This document shows positions 9,231 to 21,055 of a stretch of DNA of 64,000 bases, one piece after another (within the stretch, counting starts at the first letter, position 1; every line of letters begins with the position of its first letter). The stretch is from positions 15,266,974 to 15,330,973 of the forward strand of contig OX419757.1 of NCBI GenBank assembly GCA_948567375.1, given 5' to 3'. The DNA comes from Lunularia cruciata (Eukaryota; Streptophyta; Marchantiopsida; Lunulariales; Lunulariaceae). The notes below the pieces were generated by a model. That model did no database searches. It saw nothing but the letters and a program-made list of their open reading frames with translations, and was not told the origin of the DNA. The translations under genes were made by a program, and so were the position numbers.

Positions 9231-12200
9231 ATCTTGCTAGGCCTATTTCACCAACAAGATCATGTCTTCAATCCAAGCTTCTTGTCCTTGTACCATATAG
9301 TGAATTGCATCAACTATGTGCTCAAGTGCAGGTGAAATACTCTTTGTGAATAGCTCTTGTTTTGATATATTTGAATATGGAGACTGGTCATTCATGCTAG
9401 GAGTAGGAGATCTATCCTTAGAAACCATCACTCTAAATAGTACAAGCAAAGGTTGTGAATGAATGAAGGATTTCACCTTTGGTTGTGGAACAAAGGAACT
9501 TGGAGACTTCTCTAGAATAGATGATCTCATGTGATTGGGAAGTCAAATCAACTTTAATCAACTCATAGATAAATCAGCTCTAATTCTTTGTATTCTAAAC
9601 TTTTGAGAGTGAAGGATTTTGCTTTTAGATGTAGAATAGAAGACTTAGAGACTTTGCTAAAACTTATGGTCTTGTGAGGTTGGGAAGTCAGATAAGTCAA
9701 ATCAGCTCCAATTCTTTGTATGTGACTTTTCAGTCTGAACATCTATGGCCTTTTAGGTGCTAAAAGTTATTCAACCCTCATAGAAATCAAATCAAATCAA
9801 TCCTTTGTGCAGTTGGAATCCGATTAAAGCACTTCTCTATCATGGTTCACCACCAAAGCCATTAGCTTTTTTCCATGTCACTATGGTAGGGGGTAGGATC
9901 GGACTAGGAAGAAGTAGGAAGTCACTCCTCCACCATTGCATGCCATGGTGAAATCAGCTCTAATGTAATACTATGTACTCTAATTTCTTAGATTTTCACT
10001 TCACTTGTTGGTGCTTCACTCTTCAATGCTAACGTTCAGTTCTTGAAGTTCTAAGTCTCTTTTAGGTGCTAGAATTTTTGGGGACTCAAAAGCACAATCC
10101 ATAAGAAGAAAGTTAGGTTAACCTATTTTGAGGGTTTTCCATATATAAGGTTTGATTCTAGTTGTGTTGTTGCTTTTGAGTAGAGAGATTAAGAAGTCTT
10201 TGGCTTTGGCATCTTGCCATCTGGATTTGAGTGAGTAGGCCAAACTCCAAAATTCAATCACTAGGGTTGGGTTGAATATGATTCCTTCTATAGATATAGA
10301 GAGACTGGCCGTGAACCAACCATATACCCAACACAAATAAATTCCAATGCCACCACAACACCTCAATAATCTTACATGGATATGGATGTTTTGGAGAATA
10401 ACCATTCAAAGAGCAAATCTAAGGGATCCAATAGCAGATCTGTAGATGAGATAGGGACAGAGTAGTTAGAGCACATTTTGCCATGTGAGAAGTACAAGGT
10501 AGCTTTTGCTTCTATTGGTAAGATAAATTTGTATACATTTGGCAGTTCTACCCTTGTGGCTAAAGTGGAGAGTGAAGATGAGGAATATGACTATGACTTG
10601 TCCCCTTTGAGGTACCATGTCCCACCTATAAGTTTTAAATTTGTATGGTTTCTTTGTAAGGATTGTAAATGGTAAACAAAACATGAATTAGGAGAAACGA
10701 CAAGATGAAATATCTTTGTAGGAAAATATTATGCAAATGCTAAGAAATATCTTGGAATAGCTATAGATTGTATGACAAAGCTAAAATTTCCATCCTGTAT
10801 TTTCCATCATCTCTAAAAAACCTAATAAAACTTTTTATGTTTTAATGCACATGGTTGGTACATTGATCTTCAATCGTACCTTACAAGCAGGTAAGGTAAG
10901 TGAATTCTCATATATGTGGACATCAAAGGTGATCCATATTTTACTATTGCACAACTTAGTCGAGACTGACATCGTCTTTTGATTTGGAAAATGGTCTATC
11001 CGATCAATTGCAAGTTATATCGAAAAATCTTTTTGAAGACCTAGGTTGTCAATCTCATAGGAGATGGGCTAATAATTATTCATGAATTAGAATACAATGT
11101 TGCAATTGCATTGTCATCCTCTTCCAGGTTATCTTCAAGGATAACATAGTAGTGTTTTTCACAACCATCGGGTCTGGAGCATCAAATAATCACTATCAAA
11201 TTAGTGTGTGTAAAATTGTTCCTACATTGAAGAAGACTATTCCTAGATTAGGAAAACTGAAATGAAGCTGCTATTTTAAGTAACTTGGAGTTGCGACCTC
11301 AAGTACGGTCAAATCGGTATATATTCCAGAGACAGTCAAGCAAATTCACGCTCTTCATGTCGGACTCCCATAATTGAGTCCAAATACCTCGACTCATGAG
11401 ATAAGGTCACCTTCTGACCTACCCAGTTGAGGAGAAATATGTAATGTTAAGTTATTCATAGGCCAGACATTTACTTACAGAAGTATTTGTGTAAGTACCT
11501 ATTTTCCGATTTGTATTCGTTTACACAGGAAACTAGTTTATCATAGAGCATCTATCGAGTAACTCAGTACTATTGGCTAAACCGCATCTCAAATTGCTGA
11601 GAGAAGGTGAAATTGATCGATTGGTCCAATGAAGAGACTCATCCAGTGCAAGTATTGCCATTGCTGGCCAGTATCACCAGTAAATACAGGTAACGGACAT
11701 GAGCTCGAGCCGCGTGAGTCTTAAATCACTCATCCATCTCATCTGTCTTAAATCATCAACGAACTATTAGGCTCCACATTGCGGCTGTGGCAGCTAGGAA
11801 TTCTGATATTCACGTTTGAATTAAACATGTAACAATTCTCATTCTTTTACCTCAGAAATGGTGCCCCAAAATTTCTATTACTTCTCTGTGCCAGATCACC
11901 AACCTGCAAACGATGGCAACTATTCTGTCAATTTCCCTCCACATTCTGATTTCTAACCATACATAGTTTTGAGTGCCTTTCCTAGGGAATAGGGATTTGG
12001 ATGTCAACGGATTTTAAGGCACATCCAGATCTGTCTACGCTCTTAACTTCCCTACCTGTGCTGACATTAACTACCCATGGTGCCATTTCATGCTCTGGCA
12101 TTTGCAACTCATGTATATTTCTTGCCAGTCTTACAAATGTAAACGCTAGTTTCAATCGAAATGCATGACCAAATGAAACCGAAGTCGACAACGCTGTCAG

Positions 12201-13700
12201 TCAGGGATGTGCTGTACAAATTACAGTAGTTTTGAGGATGTTGCAAGTTACTACTTTTACCTCTTATGTTTTATCCTTATATGGTCTGATGGGGTCTTCC
12301 CATCCTTATTGTCATACTACGCGCCGCCTTTTTCCTTACTCAAACTAATTAAGAGTACGACAATCTACTTGAACTCCTAACATTCCCAAAACATTGGAGT
12401 CTAAAGTCCCTCGAAGCAAGTTAAGAGATGATGTGCTGTACTTTCCTCGACCGTTGAACTTTCAAGATGTCGACCGATTCTTCGTCCAAGTCATGTCAAG
12501 GTGCTACAAATTGAAGCTTTTTGAGTCCGGAGTCGTTCCTGAAGGCCCGACATCAAACTAGCTACAAACTCCCCAAGTCGAGCCTAGATGAGACATAACC
12601 TGTGAAGTTGTAATTCCTTATGAGGATCTGCCTAAATATAGGTAGACGAATCCGGTCACATTTATCTAAGTTCCTAGTCTTATTAACAAAATTTGAAGTT
12701 ATTCGATTCAGGATCTAGAAGATTTTTGGATCTTATGTCGTACTTAAATAGTTCTAATTGAAGGTATAGCCAACGTAAAATAACTTTAACCTCCATTGTT
12801 TATTGAAAATGATAGAGTAGGTCAAGAAGAGATACAGGCTACTTCGCATTACTTGCATGCCTGCTACTTAACTCAGCCCTAAACTACCACTAAATCTGAT
12901 CCATATAGGAGAGACTTCACAACGTACACTTCAGTTTTAAATAGAAATTAACGTGGTCTCGCTTTGTTTATACCTCGTGTTATTAGCTACTAGAGACCAA
13001 CTGCAGATTTTAATGCAGATATGACATGTTATAACATGTCAAGAAGTGAACGGAAGCAGGACTATATATATATATATATCTGCACTATCCTCAAAAATTA
13101 AATTCCAGACCTCGAGTCAACCTTCCAAGGAAAATCCATACACGAGAGATATTCCCTATCATTTCTGTATACCGGATGGACAAAGAGGAAAAGGATTAAG
13201 GATAAGAAGACCGACACAAATTGAATCCAACTTGGTGAGACGTTTTGTAAATTCTTCATTGCAAATTAGGGCATTAGTAAATTGGTAATGCTTTAAGATC
13301 ACCCAAGTGCAATGTGATATACAGGTGCACAAAGAGAACAAGGAGAAATCAAAGCGAACCAAGCAGGGAAAAGTTCTCAATGTTCAGACAACATCACTTT
13401 GATTTCCCGCTAAATTCCTCGTGTGTGCCTTATAGTGCGATCCCAAGTTCTCCCGGTTCACATAACATAACTTTGATTCTCCACTCAATTCTTCCATCTT
13501 TTGACTTGTCTCCAAGATTCTTTCTTGAATACTCTCAATAACATTCGGGAAGGTGACACAAGACCGTAAGGTAAGGTCAATGTAGTCCATCTGCTGTAAC
13601 ACCTGAACCGTCAGTTGCTAAGGGAATCAGACTACCACTAAGGATTATGCCAACAAGTTATTCCTTTGTATTATATAATATCCTAGTAGGACCGGCATCC
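9231..13700. other. Stretch without a recognisable gene
   Basis: About 4.5 kb with only short open stretches, for example a 95-residue one on the minus strand at 9243-9530 that I do not recognise. 9540-9780 contains loosely repeated phrases around AAATCAGCTCTAATTCTTTG. From about 11000 to 13640 the DNA keeps more CG dinucleotides than the transposon-filled neighbours and has no repeat similarity that I can see. It could be low-copy host sequence or a decayed gene with short exons, but I see no splice-consistent coding series. A short TA run lies at about 13062-13079. Confidence 0.5.
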
Positions 13701-13702
13701 TC

Positions 13703-13815
13703 TGGCCACAATATAAATAAACTGCTTTGAGAGCTTCGTACATTGAAAACTTTGTATCCTCCGGACACAATATAAATAAACTGCCGTGAGAGCTTTGTTC
13801 ATTGAGAACTTTGCA
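13703..13815. repeat. Two tandem units of about 61 bp
   Basis: Two near-identical units contain ACAATATAAATAAACTGC, then GAGAGCTT and ATTGA(A/G)AACTTTG. The copies differ at a few positions. Confidence 0.8.
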
Positions 13816-14350
13816 ACATGTAATGGAGCCAATGTACAAAATAGTACTCCAAAAGAAAGGGGATAAGAATACAAGGCACAAACAAGTGCAACAGGACAGA
13901 AGAGCAACTTTGACAACTTGTGGTGGCATAGTGGCTGTACAATAGAGGAGTCTTGACACCATAGAATGTACAGAAAAATGGGATCAAGGAGTGGATCTTA
14001 TCTATAGCTGAGCAAAGAGAACATAATAATGTTGGCCAAGAGATGATATTAAAGGCATTGGATGCATCAACTTGGACCACTATCCAATCTGGTTGAATGT
14101 CCTAGGATTCCCAAATGCCTGCAATCACTATCTCACAACCCTTGGAGTAGCCACAATAAACTAATGAGGAGACAAGAAGGAAGAAAAAGATTGGTGTAAC
14201 TGTAAGTAGATAATGTGAAATACTAAATGCAAAAAACACATCTCCATAGCAATGGGGCACACTCTTGAGGTCTCCTTTGCAAGAGCAAGGAGATAAGCGG
14301 CTCCAAACAGATGAGTTGCTCCAAGGGGCATATGACCAAAGGGCATACAA
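13799..14350 (-). pseudogene. LINE-type (non-LTR) reverse transcriptase fragment
   Basis: Minus-strand frames give LGATHLFGAAYLLALAKE (about 14330-14277), a CPIAMEMCFLHL block, SFSSFLSPH then VYCGYSKGCEIV, and VQVDASNAFNIIS (about 14079-14040). Together they follow the order of non-LTR RT fingers and palm, with the catalytic-region Asp in the DASNAFN block. Frame changes occur near 14100 and 14160. No endonuclease domain or 3' tail was recognised. I know this RT type from plants and algae, but cannot name the clade from sequence alone. Confidence 0.7.
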
Positions 14351-14794
14351 AATACAAAAAGAAGAGGAAAAGTTGAATCTAGAGCATCAAGGGATAGGCA
14401 ATCCTATTGGTGCTCAAAAACCAGCCCAAATGGCACACCTATTGAGACACATGGAGAGTGGAGGAGAGCATGTGCAAAGCAAGACTCTATCAACTATAAC
14501 TCCTCATCTTGTTGATAATCATGGAGGAATAAAGGAAGGTAGATGTAGGGTTTTTAGGGCTGATAGAGTCTTAAGGGAGAAGAGTGTTGGCCGGTAGGAT
14601 GAGAGCACTTGGGTTGCATGCTTGTACTCCTCTACTTGACCTAACATCAAGGATTAATGGGGGTAATAATGCTTTGGAGGTAGGGTATGGGGATGTGAAG
14701 ACTCTACAATCCACCTGGTTGCGACTTGGGCCTTAATGGTGTACTCCTCATGGATTCCTACTCAATCTCCTCTCAAGAAACTATGAATCCAAGA
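14351..14794. other. Unassigned DNA between the LINE fragment and element P
   Basis: An open stretch on the plus strand (14265-14597) is most likely the opposite strand of LINE-related sequence. Nothing else is recognised. The last four bases of the flank (GGTA, 14795-14798) form the left target-site duplication of element P. Confidence 0.45.
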
Positions 14795-14798
14795 GGTA
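14795..14798 (+). other. Target-site duplication GGTA, left end of element P
   Basis: GGTA directly precedes the terminal TGTCACGCC of P. The same four bases follow the terminal CGACA of M2 on the minus strand (plus TACC, 31165-31168). This supports P and M2 as halves of one insertion. Confidence 0.7.
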
Positions 14799-15248
14799 TG
14801 TCACGCCATTTGTAGTTCCGCATCTAGCTGCTCGGACACTGGAGTTCCAGTGATAGTAGTTAGAGTTATTCTAGTAGTTTCTTAGGGACTACTTTCCGAT
14901 AGTCTGATTTGGTGTTTGGGGTACTGACTTCATGGTGGGGCCCACCGTCACTTTGCACCGTTTGCACCGTCAAGTGTGCCGTCAGCGGGACCGTTAGGGT
15001 TCCAATGCTAGCTCGAGTCCAGGGGAGTATAGTTTTGAAGTGAGCTCCAGAGAGCTCACTTCTCTGATGTTGAGCCTTCAAGTTCCTGGCTATGGTGGAC
15101 AGAGGCCAGCGAGCGTCACCTGGATTCTCTATGCTTGAGTGGGTGTGGCTTGACTGTAATCAGTGCCCAGTTGTTGGCAGTTTATAGAGTGACAGATCAA
15201 GTACTGATCTGAGTTGAGTTGAGTTGAAAGTGTTAAGCAATCTGATTA
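14799..15248 (+). repeat. Module B at the 5' end of P
   Basis: 450 bp from TGTCACGCCATTTGTAG to CAATCTGATTA. It matches 31906-32355 (M2) closely, and 43308-43753 and 55547-55989 (M1) and 62025-62440 (M5) more distantly. Unlike in a usual LTR element, module A does not precede it: unrelated flank lies directly to the left. Confidence 0.88.
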
Positions 15249-16589
15249 CATCAGAGAAGTGAAGTCAGGGGGAAATCGGGTGCAGGAACGTTGAGTGTTG
15301 GTGGTATCTCCAAGCTCGGTGGATCGTGGTAGCTCGATTCAAGTTTTGTGTTTCCCTAGTGTGTAGAAGCTCGTTCAGTTGATGCAAATTTGGTAGTTAG
15401 GCGGATGGTGTGCGGAAGCGCTGGCCAAATTTTGAGCAAAGAAGGAGCAATTTTTGAGCAGTGTTGTGATTTTGAGCTCAAAAGGTGAAGGCAGGACCAA
15501 TTTGCTACGAGTTGGGCTCAGAAAGTCAAATTGAAGGTGGAGTTGGGAAGCTCTTCTCATGAAATTGTGATTTGGAAAAACCCGTTTTGTCAATTTGGCT
15601 CGAGTGGAAAGTTAGCAGGGGATTTTGCGAACATCTATCTTTAGGGTTTATGTCAGATTTTACATCAGACTCACGTCAGATTTTGGGCCAAAATTGGAGG
15701 AGTTTTGCTGTTTGGCCAGATTTGGAGAAGTTTCGCTAGTTTGGAGGAGTTTCGCAGATTTGGAGAAGTTTCGCCAATTTTGGAGGAGGTTTGAAGTGGC
15801 AACAAGAAAGGCCTCATTTGGCTGAATTTCGGTGTTTAGAGGCTTCGAGGCATAGGGCTGTGGGCTATGAGAGGCTACAAAGGGCCAGCAAGCCAGCTTG
15901 CTGGCGTGAGGCTAGCTAGTTTAGGGTAGATCTTGGTCATTGGTTGGCAAAATTTGCCTTTCTTGCTAGATTGTGCGCAATAGGGTTTGACCCCTAGATC
16001 TCTTGTTACTAGACTGGTGCCCTAGCCAACTGGTCCATCCTCACTTGTTGTCCTAGTGACTGTGCCACTATTATCTATACACATGTAGCTTTGGCTAGGA
16101 GAGGCAGTTTGATCCCATTCTTGGTGATCTTGGTAGCTTAGGACTTAGATACGAACTGCTCTTATGTCAAATGCCAAATGGTGGCAGAGTCAGTCCCGTG
16201 TTGTGTTATGAGATGGAGGGTTTTCGTTTAGATTTCTTGTGATTGGATCCCCTCCATTCTCTACTTCATGTTTGTGCACCATGTTTGTGTGAGGTGCCCT
16301 GACTTTTGAGTGTTGGTGCTCTGGTGTGCTCTTGGTGGTGAGGCTGGAGTGATGACCAGTCAGACTACCTTTGTTTCTCTCCGGTGAGGCAGGAAGTGAT
16401 GACCTACAGACCGTGAGAGTGTGTGTTATGATGGCAGGTTACATGTTGCCTTTCCCCTAGTGTAGTTATCTCGGTTAGAGTTACATTAGTGGGTGGTGTC
16501 TAGTTGGTGTTGGCACTTGGTGGGGCACTTGCGGTTGTGACTTGCGGTTGCAGTTGGTGGTTCGGGTTTGCTGTTGCAGTTACGTGGTC
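15249..16589 (+). other. P leader between module B and gag
   Basis: About 1.3 kb of non-coding leader conserved in M1 (54660-55546), M2 (about 31648-31905) and M5 (62441 onward). It starts CATCAGAGAAGTGAAGTC. The ATCAGAG core could be a weak match to an initiator-Met tRNA primer site, but the usual TGG start is absent, so the primer is unresolved. Repeated TTTGGAGGAGTTTCGC-like phrases occur at 15690-15790. No frame is open across it. Confidence 0.7.
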
Positions 16590-18263
16590 ATGACGGAGTT
16601 CTTTGGAGATTCCAGAGGAGTAAGCCCTACAGTACGCAGTGGGTTTACTCGGAGTGGTGCTCGGTATCAGCCTGTATCTCAGGTCCCAGTGAGGGAGGAG
16701 ATTGACTCTGAGTTGGAGTTTGACACAGGAGTTGATTCAATTGAGAGCGCACTTGGTGTGTCCGCACCATTGTTGTGAGACATGGACGAGATTTATGGGG
16801 CCTCCAAAGGCCCTAGGCGTTACTCTGGTACAGTGGGTACCATTGAGTTGGATGACTTCATCCAGGAGTTTGATAGTTGGTGTGATCTGCAGTAGATGCG
16901 GAACCCGACTTTGTTCGCACCCTTCATGGCATGGAAGGGGTTGTTTCAGCATCTGGAGGGTCCGCCGATGGATGACTACCATGAGTTCAGGAGAGCTCAT
17001 TTGGAGGAGATTGAGTTATGGAGATAGTATTGGTCTCCACACTATGTCTCCATCACTTTAGGCTCGGTGGCCAGGAGTAGATCGGCTGTACCTACGAGTT
17101 CTAGCTCAAGTAGTGTGGGTGGAGCTAGTGGAGGTGCACTAGCTGGAGATAGTGCTACTACGAGTGGAGGTACTGCTACAGGAGGTGGTGTGGTACCGGG
17201 GTTTAACCCCATGGTGGAGTTCTTTCTATGTTTGAGGCAGAGCTACCAAGGAGTGCGGACTGACAAGCTGAGGAGCTTGCAGGAGTTCTAGCAGAAGGCT
17301 AGAAAGAGCCTACGTGAGGCATATACTTGCATGAGGCGGCTGATCAGTTTCACTCAGGGAGTTACTGAGGCCCAGGCAGTCCAGTTTTGGTATGGGATAC
17401 TGGACAGGGAGTTGCGACATAGAGTTCGTGATGCTACGTCGTTGCAGGCTACTTCGCCCACTTTGGCAGTAGTCTTTGGTTTGGTTGAGCGTATTGAGCT
17501 CAACATGGTGGAGGAGAGAGTGGTGACAGCTGGATTTGGTAGAGAGACCTCATCCACGGTTGTGACTTCTTCTAGAGTGCAGCAGAGTGCACCACGCCCA
17601 GTTGGTTTTTGAGGACAGGGTGGACAGCCCAGATCCTATGGAGCGAGTGGAGGGCCTAGTGGAGTTAGACCCTTACCCTCATTTTTGGGTCAGCAGCAGC
17701 CATTGAGTGGTGGTGTTGCTTGTTGGACTTGTGGTGGACCTCACCATAGGAGAGAGTGTACTCAGGGCAGCGGACCTGATACCTCTGGTGCATCACATCC
17801 AGCATAGAGGCAGTGTGAGCATTGCCACAAATTTGGTCACACTAGTGACCGGTGCTTTGACCTACACCCGGAGTTACGGAGTGGTAGGGCTGCTATGGCA
17901 GGTAGTAGAGGAGCTCCAGTTCATGGAGGACGAGGTGGTAGAGGTGGTGGTAGAGGATCTACACCTAGTAGGGGTGCAGTACCTACCCTTACTTCTGACA
18001 CAGCTATGGTTACTTGGATTGAGCAGTTGGAGCAGAGATTGGCTAGTATGGCTATTGCTCAGAGGAGATCAGATTCGGGTGCTGAGGCTTCCACCTCATA
18101 TGCTGGTGATAGAGATGCTTTGGACTTCATGTGCGGAGCAGCACAAGTGGATGCATCTGCAGCAGTGACTAGGACTGCAGTACGTGCTGTAGAGCCTAGA
18201 GGAGCATCAGTGCAGTTGGACCCACAGAGAGGAGAGGTTGGGAAACAGGTCAGACTTCCCTAG
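16590..18263 (+). pseudogene. P gag polyprotein (capsid and two zinc knuckles)
   Basis: The likely start is ATG at 16590 (MTEFFGDSRG). The frame (third frame of the plus strand) runs through a capsid-like region with FAPFMAWKGLFQHLEG (about 16915), a Ser/Gly-rich spacer (17080-17200), a helical block with MRRLISFTQGVTEAQA, and two CCHC knuckles: CWTCGGPHHRREC (17718-17756, CX2CX3HX4C) and CEHCHKFGHTSDRC (17814-17855, canonical CX2CX4HX4C). An Arg/Gly-rich tract follows the knuckles (about 17900-17990). Stops: TGA 16776, TAG near 16893, TAG near 17025, TAG near 17290, TGA near 17610, one near 17805, and TAG near 18262. The same frame resumes after each. Confidence 0.88.
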
Positions 18264-18689
18264 TCTTTCACGCTATCTGAGGCATTATAGACAACATCCA
18301 TGGTTCCTAGACGTCCCAGTGCAGGTGTGGTAGGTTGTGATGGAGTACCTGATGGAGTACCTGCTAGTCAGCCACCTGCTACTACACAGACTGAGTCTAG
18401 CATGATGTTGGGGGCGGCTCAGCTGATTATGCGGCATCCTTTGTTTTCAGCTAGTGACATGTTTACATTGGGAGTTGACCCAGCCCCAATGTTCCGGTTG
18501 ACTGCCACGTTGTGTGAGAGTAGGGATGGTGCAGTTTCTACTACTAGAGCAGAGGTGGTTGGTAGTGGAGCTGACTTGGTTGAGGAGCATAGGATCCGTT
18601 CAGCGACCAGTGGTTTATGGCAGGCAGCAGCGGCTAGACTGGAGGAGTTGCCAGCTAGACCGGCCTTTCAAAGAGCGCGGTTTACACCT

Positions 18690-19270
18690 GGTGTTGTCCT
18701 ATTGGATAACCAGAGGGGGATTTTTGTTTGGTGGGACCTTCAGGGAAGGTCTATACACCACAAAGAGTCTTGTTAGACTCTGGTGCGAGCCCCTTATGTT
18801 GGGGAAGGCTGTAGTTGTCAGTCTGGAGTTACGGAAGACCGATGTAGAGAGGTGTCCATTTTAGATCCAGACATCTCTTGGTGGTGGTTCGACACAGTAC
18901 ATCACACGTGGAGAGCTCGTTGTCCAGGTTCAGCCTGGTCATCCGACTGATAGCTCGGTGGTGAGATCTCAGGCTATTGCGACGATAGCTGAGTCATATG
19001 ATGTGCTAGTTGGGGGAGCAGTGTTATACCCTATGGGTTTCAGCATTGACTATTGGGAGGAGACAACCTCTTATAGACCTGGTTGGCAGTCTGGTGAGGG
19101 ACGGGTATGTCGCCTACCAGTACGCTTCAAAAGTGGCAGTCTTGGCTCACTACAGTCCGGGACCATGGCAGCATCAGTTTTAGCTTTCAGCGGTGCAGTT
19201 ACTTGGCCTGGTGACTTGTTGGAGGGGAACGCCCATGCAGAGGATACTCCAGTACCAAAGGAGATCAGTT
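18690..19270 (+). pseudogene. P aspartic protease region
   Basis: Around 18768-18800 the plus strand encodes VLLDSGASPL, the retropepsin active-site loop with the catalytic Asp intact, and a change of frame follows within the next codons. Downstream frame 1 carries LGKAVVVSLELRKTDVERCPF, an in-frame TAG (M1 has CAG here), then LVGGAVLYPMGFSIDYWEE, resembling the C-terminal part of gypsy proteases. A linker without recognised domain runs to the methyltransferase. In M1 the matching active-site loop is mutated (DFSA). Confidence 0.8.
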
Positions 19271-19281
19271 GACTTTGGAGT

Positions 19282-20576
19282 ATGAGTGGGATTGTTCCAT
19301 CCACCTTGGATGTTCCATTGTGGAGTTCAGAGGAGGCATTGCAGCAACATGCAGATCAGTTGGTGCAGCAGGCTTGGAGTGGAGCCTTCGTACCATCAGG
19401 GGATGAGTGTGAGGATGAGCCTCCAGAGGCAATTGCTTTGACATCTCTGGATACCACACTCATTGCTTGGCAGTATCCAGTAGAGGGGATATGTCTATTG
19501 GAGTTGTTTGGTGGGATTAGCACCGGACTAGCTGCGGTGTTACAAGCGGGTATACGAGTACAGAGGTACTTGTACGTAGAGAGAGATGAGACTGCTAGGC
19601 GAGTCTCTCTACATCATGTGGCACACTTGGCCTATCGGTATCCAGAGTGATTACCAATGTCAACAGTCAGAGGTTACCAGAAGGTCTTACCAAGAGACAT
19701 TTCCTTACTGGGGGCGCATGACCTAGAGAGACATGGGCCTGTTCACTTGGTGATTTCTGGATGGCCATGTCAGGGACATACACGTGGGGGCCGTGGTTTG
19801 GGTCTTCAGGATCCTCGTTCTGGTGTGTTTTGGGAGATGTTACGGATATTACGACATCTCTAGGTTCATCAGTCTATTTCTCCAGCTTACCTTTTGGAGA
19901 ACGTTCCTTTGTTGGGTGATTCTCGCACTAGAGTGGTGGCGAGTACACATCAGGTCCATTCTTGGATGGGACCTGATGTATTGTTAGATGCAGCTAGAGT
20001 GGGATCACGGGCTCATCGTCTTTGTCTTTGGTGGACGAACCTCTTACCCAGAGAGGTTCTACAGCGTAGTTATGATGGGATTCAGCGACTAGACCACATT
20101 CTTGTTGATGATATCTTGGATGCTAGACATCAATCTCAAACAGTGGTAGTGGCTGATAGGTCACCTATGGCAGTGGTGAACCTAGTTGGATAGCTTAGAG
20201 CTGCATTTCCCACACTCATGAGTTTCCCAGGCTCTCATGCTTTTTGAGAGGGAGGACCTGGACTTGTTTGGACTCACAGTTACAGCAGTTGGTGGAGCCC
20301 AATGCTGATGAGAGAGAGCGGGCGATGGGTTTTCGCACCGGTATTACCGCTGTTCCAGTAGTGTCAAAGGCATCCAGATGTCAGGTGTTAGGTCAGGCTA
20401 TGGACCTGAACTGTTTGACCTGGATTGTGAGCCTTGGCTTGGCAGAGCAGCATAGGATGCGCTTGATAGGCATCACCACTCGGACACTTGTGAGCCCTGT
20501 GCCTATCGAGACAATTCAGGCACATGCTGGGGGCGATGGACCGAGGGAAATGGTATTCTTGGGACACATCCAGTAG
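19282..20576 (+). pseudogene. P C5-cytosine DNA methyltransferase domain
   Basis: The domain would transfer a methyl group from S-adenosylmethionine to cytosine C5. Motifs in canonical order: I, LELFGGISTGLAAVLQAG (about 19495-19552, SAM binding); II/III, YLYVERDETARRV; IV, SGWPCQ with the catalytic Cys codon at 19768-19770; VI, LLENVPL with the Glu codon at 19897-19899; VIII, RAHRLCLWWTNL (about 20005-20040); IX, RERAMGF (about 20312-20332); X, LGQAMDLNCLTWIV (about 20390-20431). The order I to X excludes the rearranged plant DRM type. The short target-recognition part and the helix after motif X resemble the DNMT3 group, although the motif IV tripeptide is PCQ and not PCN. Stops TGA 19648-19650 and TAG 19861-19863 and a frame change near 20240 inactivate this copy; all recognised catalytic residues are still present. 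Confidence 0.92.
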
Positions 20577-21050
20577 CTACTAGGGAGAGTGGTCTACTTG
20601 GAGTCCATCCAGGTGAGCATGGGCTACTTGGATTACACCCTTGGTCCACATGGGATGCAGCTAGAGGACGTGTGGAGCTTGCAGCCAGAGTGGAGGGAGT
20701 TTTTCACACAGAGGTTGGGACCTCTAGTGGTTGGGAGCATGACACTATTGCTCCCAAGGGCCCAGTGTAGCAGCCAGTCAGTACGTCTTCCACTCCTACT
20801 ACAGTTGCAGAGGATACTTGGGAGCCAGATCTTGGACCCAAGCTTACTGGAGAGGAAAGACGGAGGGTTTGGAGGTTCTTGAGGAGTCACACAAGTTGTT
20901 TTGCCTTCAGTATGAAGGATTTGGGTGCTCTAAAGGGACTTGGTATATGGATTGAGCTGACTAGCAACACACCAGTTTTCTGACATCCTTATTGATATAG
21001 TGATATGGAGAGGACATTGATTTAGAGCCGGAGTAGTGATCTTTTTGAGG
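20577..21050 (+). pseudogene. P linker between methyltransferase and RT
   Basis: About 470 bp with no recognised domain. It keeps similarity to M1 (about 46730-46930, minus). The reading frame must change here, because motif IX-X lies in the third plus frame and RT in the second. Confidence 0.6.
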
Positions 21051-21055
21051 CTGGT

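Noticed and set aside
9243..9530. 95-residue open stretch on the minus strand as a gene
   Set aside because: No recognised motif, no neighbouring exons and length compatible with chance in AT-rich DNA.
14265..14597. 110-residue plus-strand open stretch as a host gene
   Set aside because: It overlaps LINE RT blocks on the minus strand and shows no recognisable domain.
19282..20576. Captured host DRM-type methyltransferase
   Set aside because: DRM enzymes have motifs VI-X before I-V; here the order is I to X.
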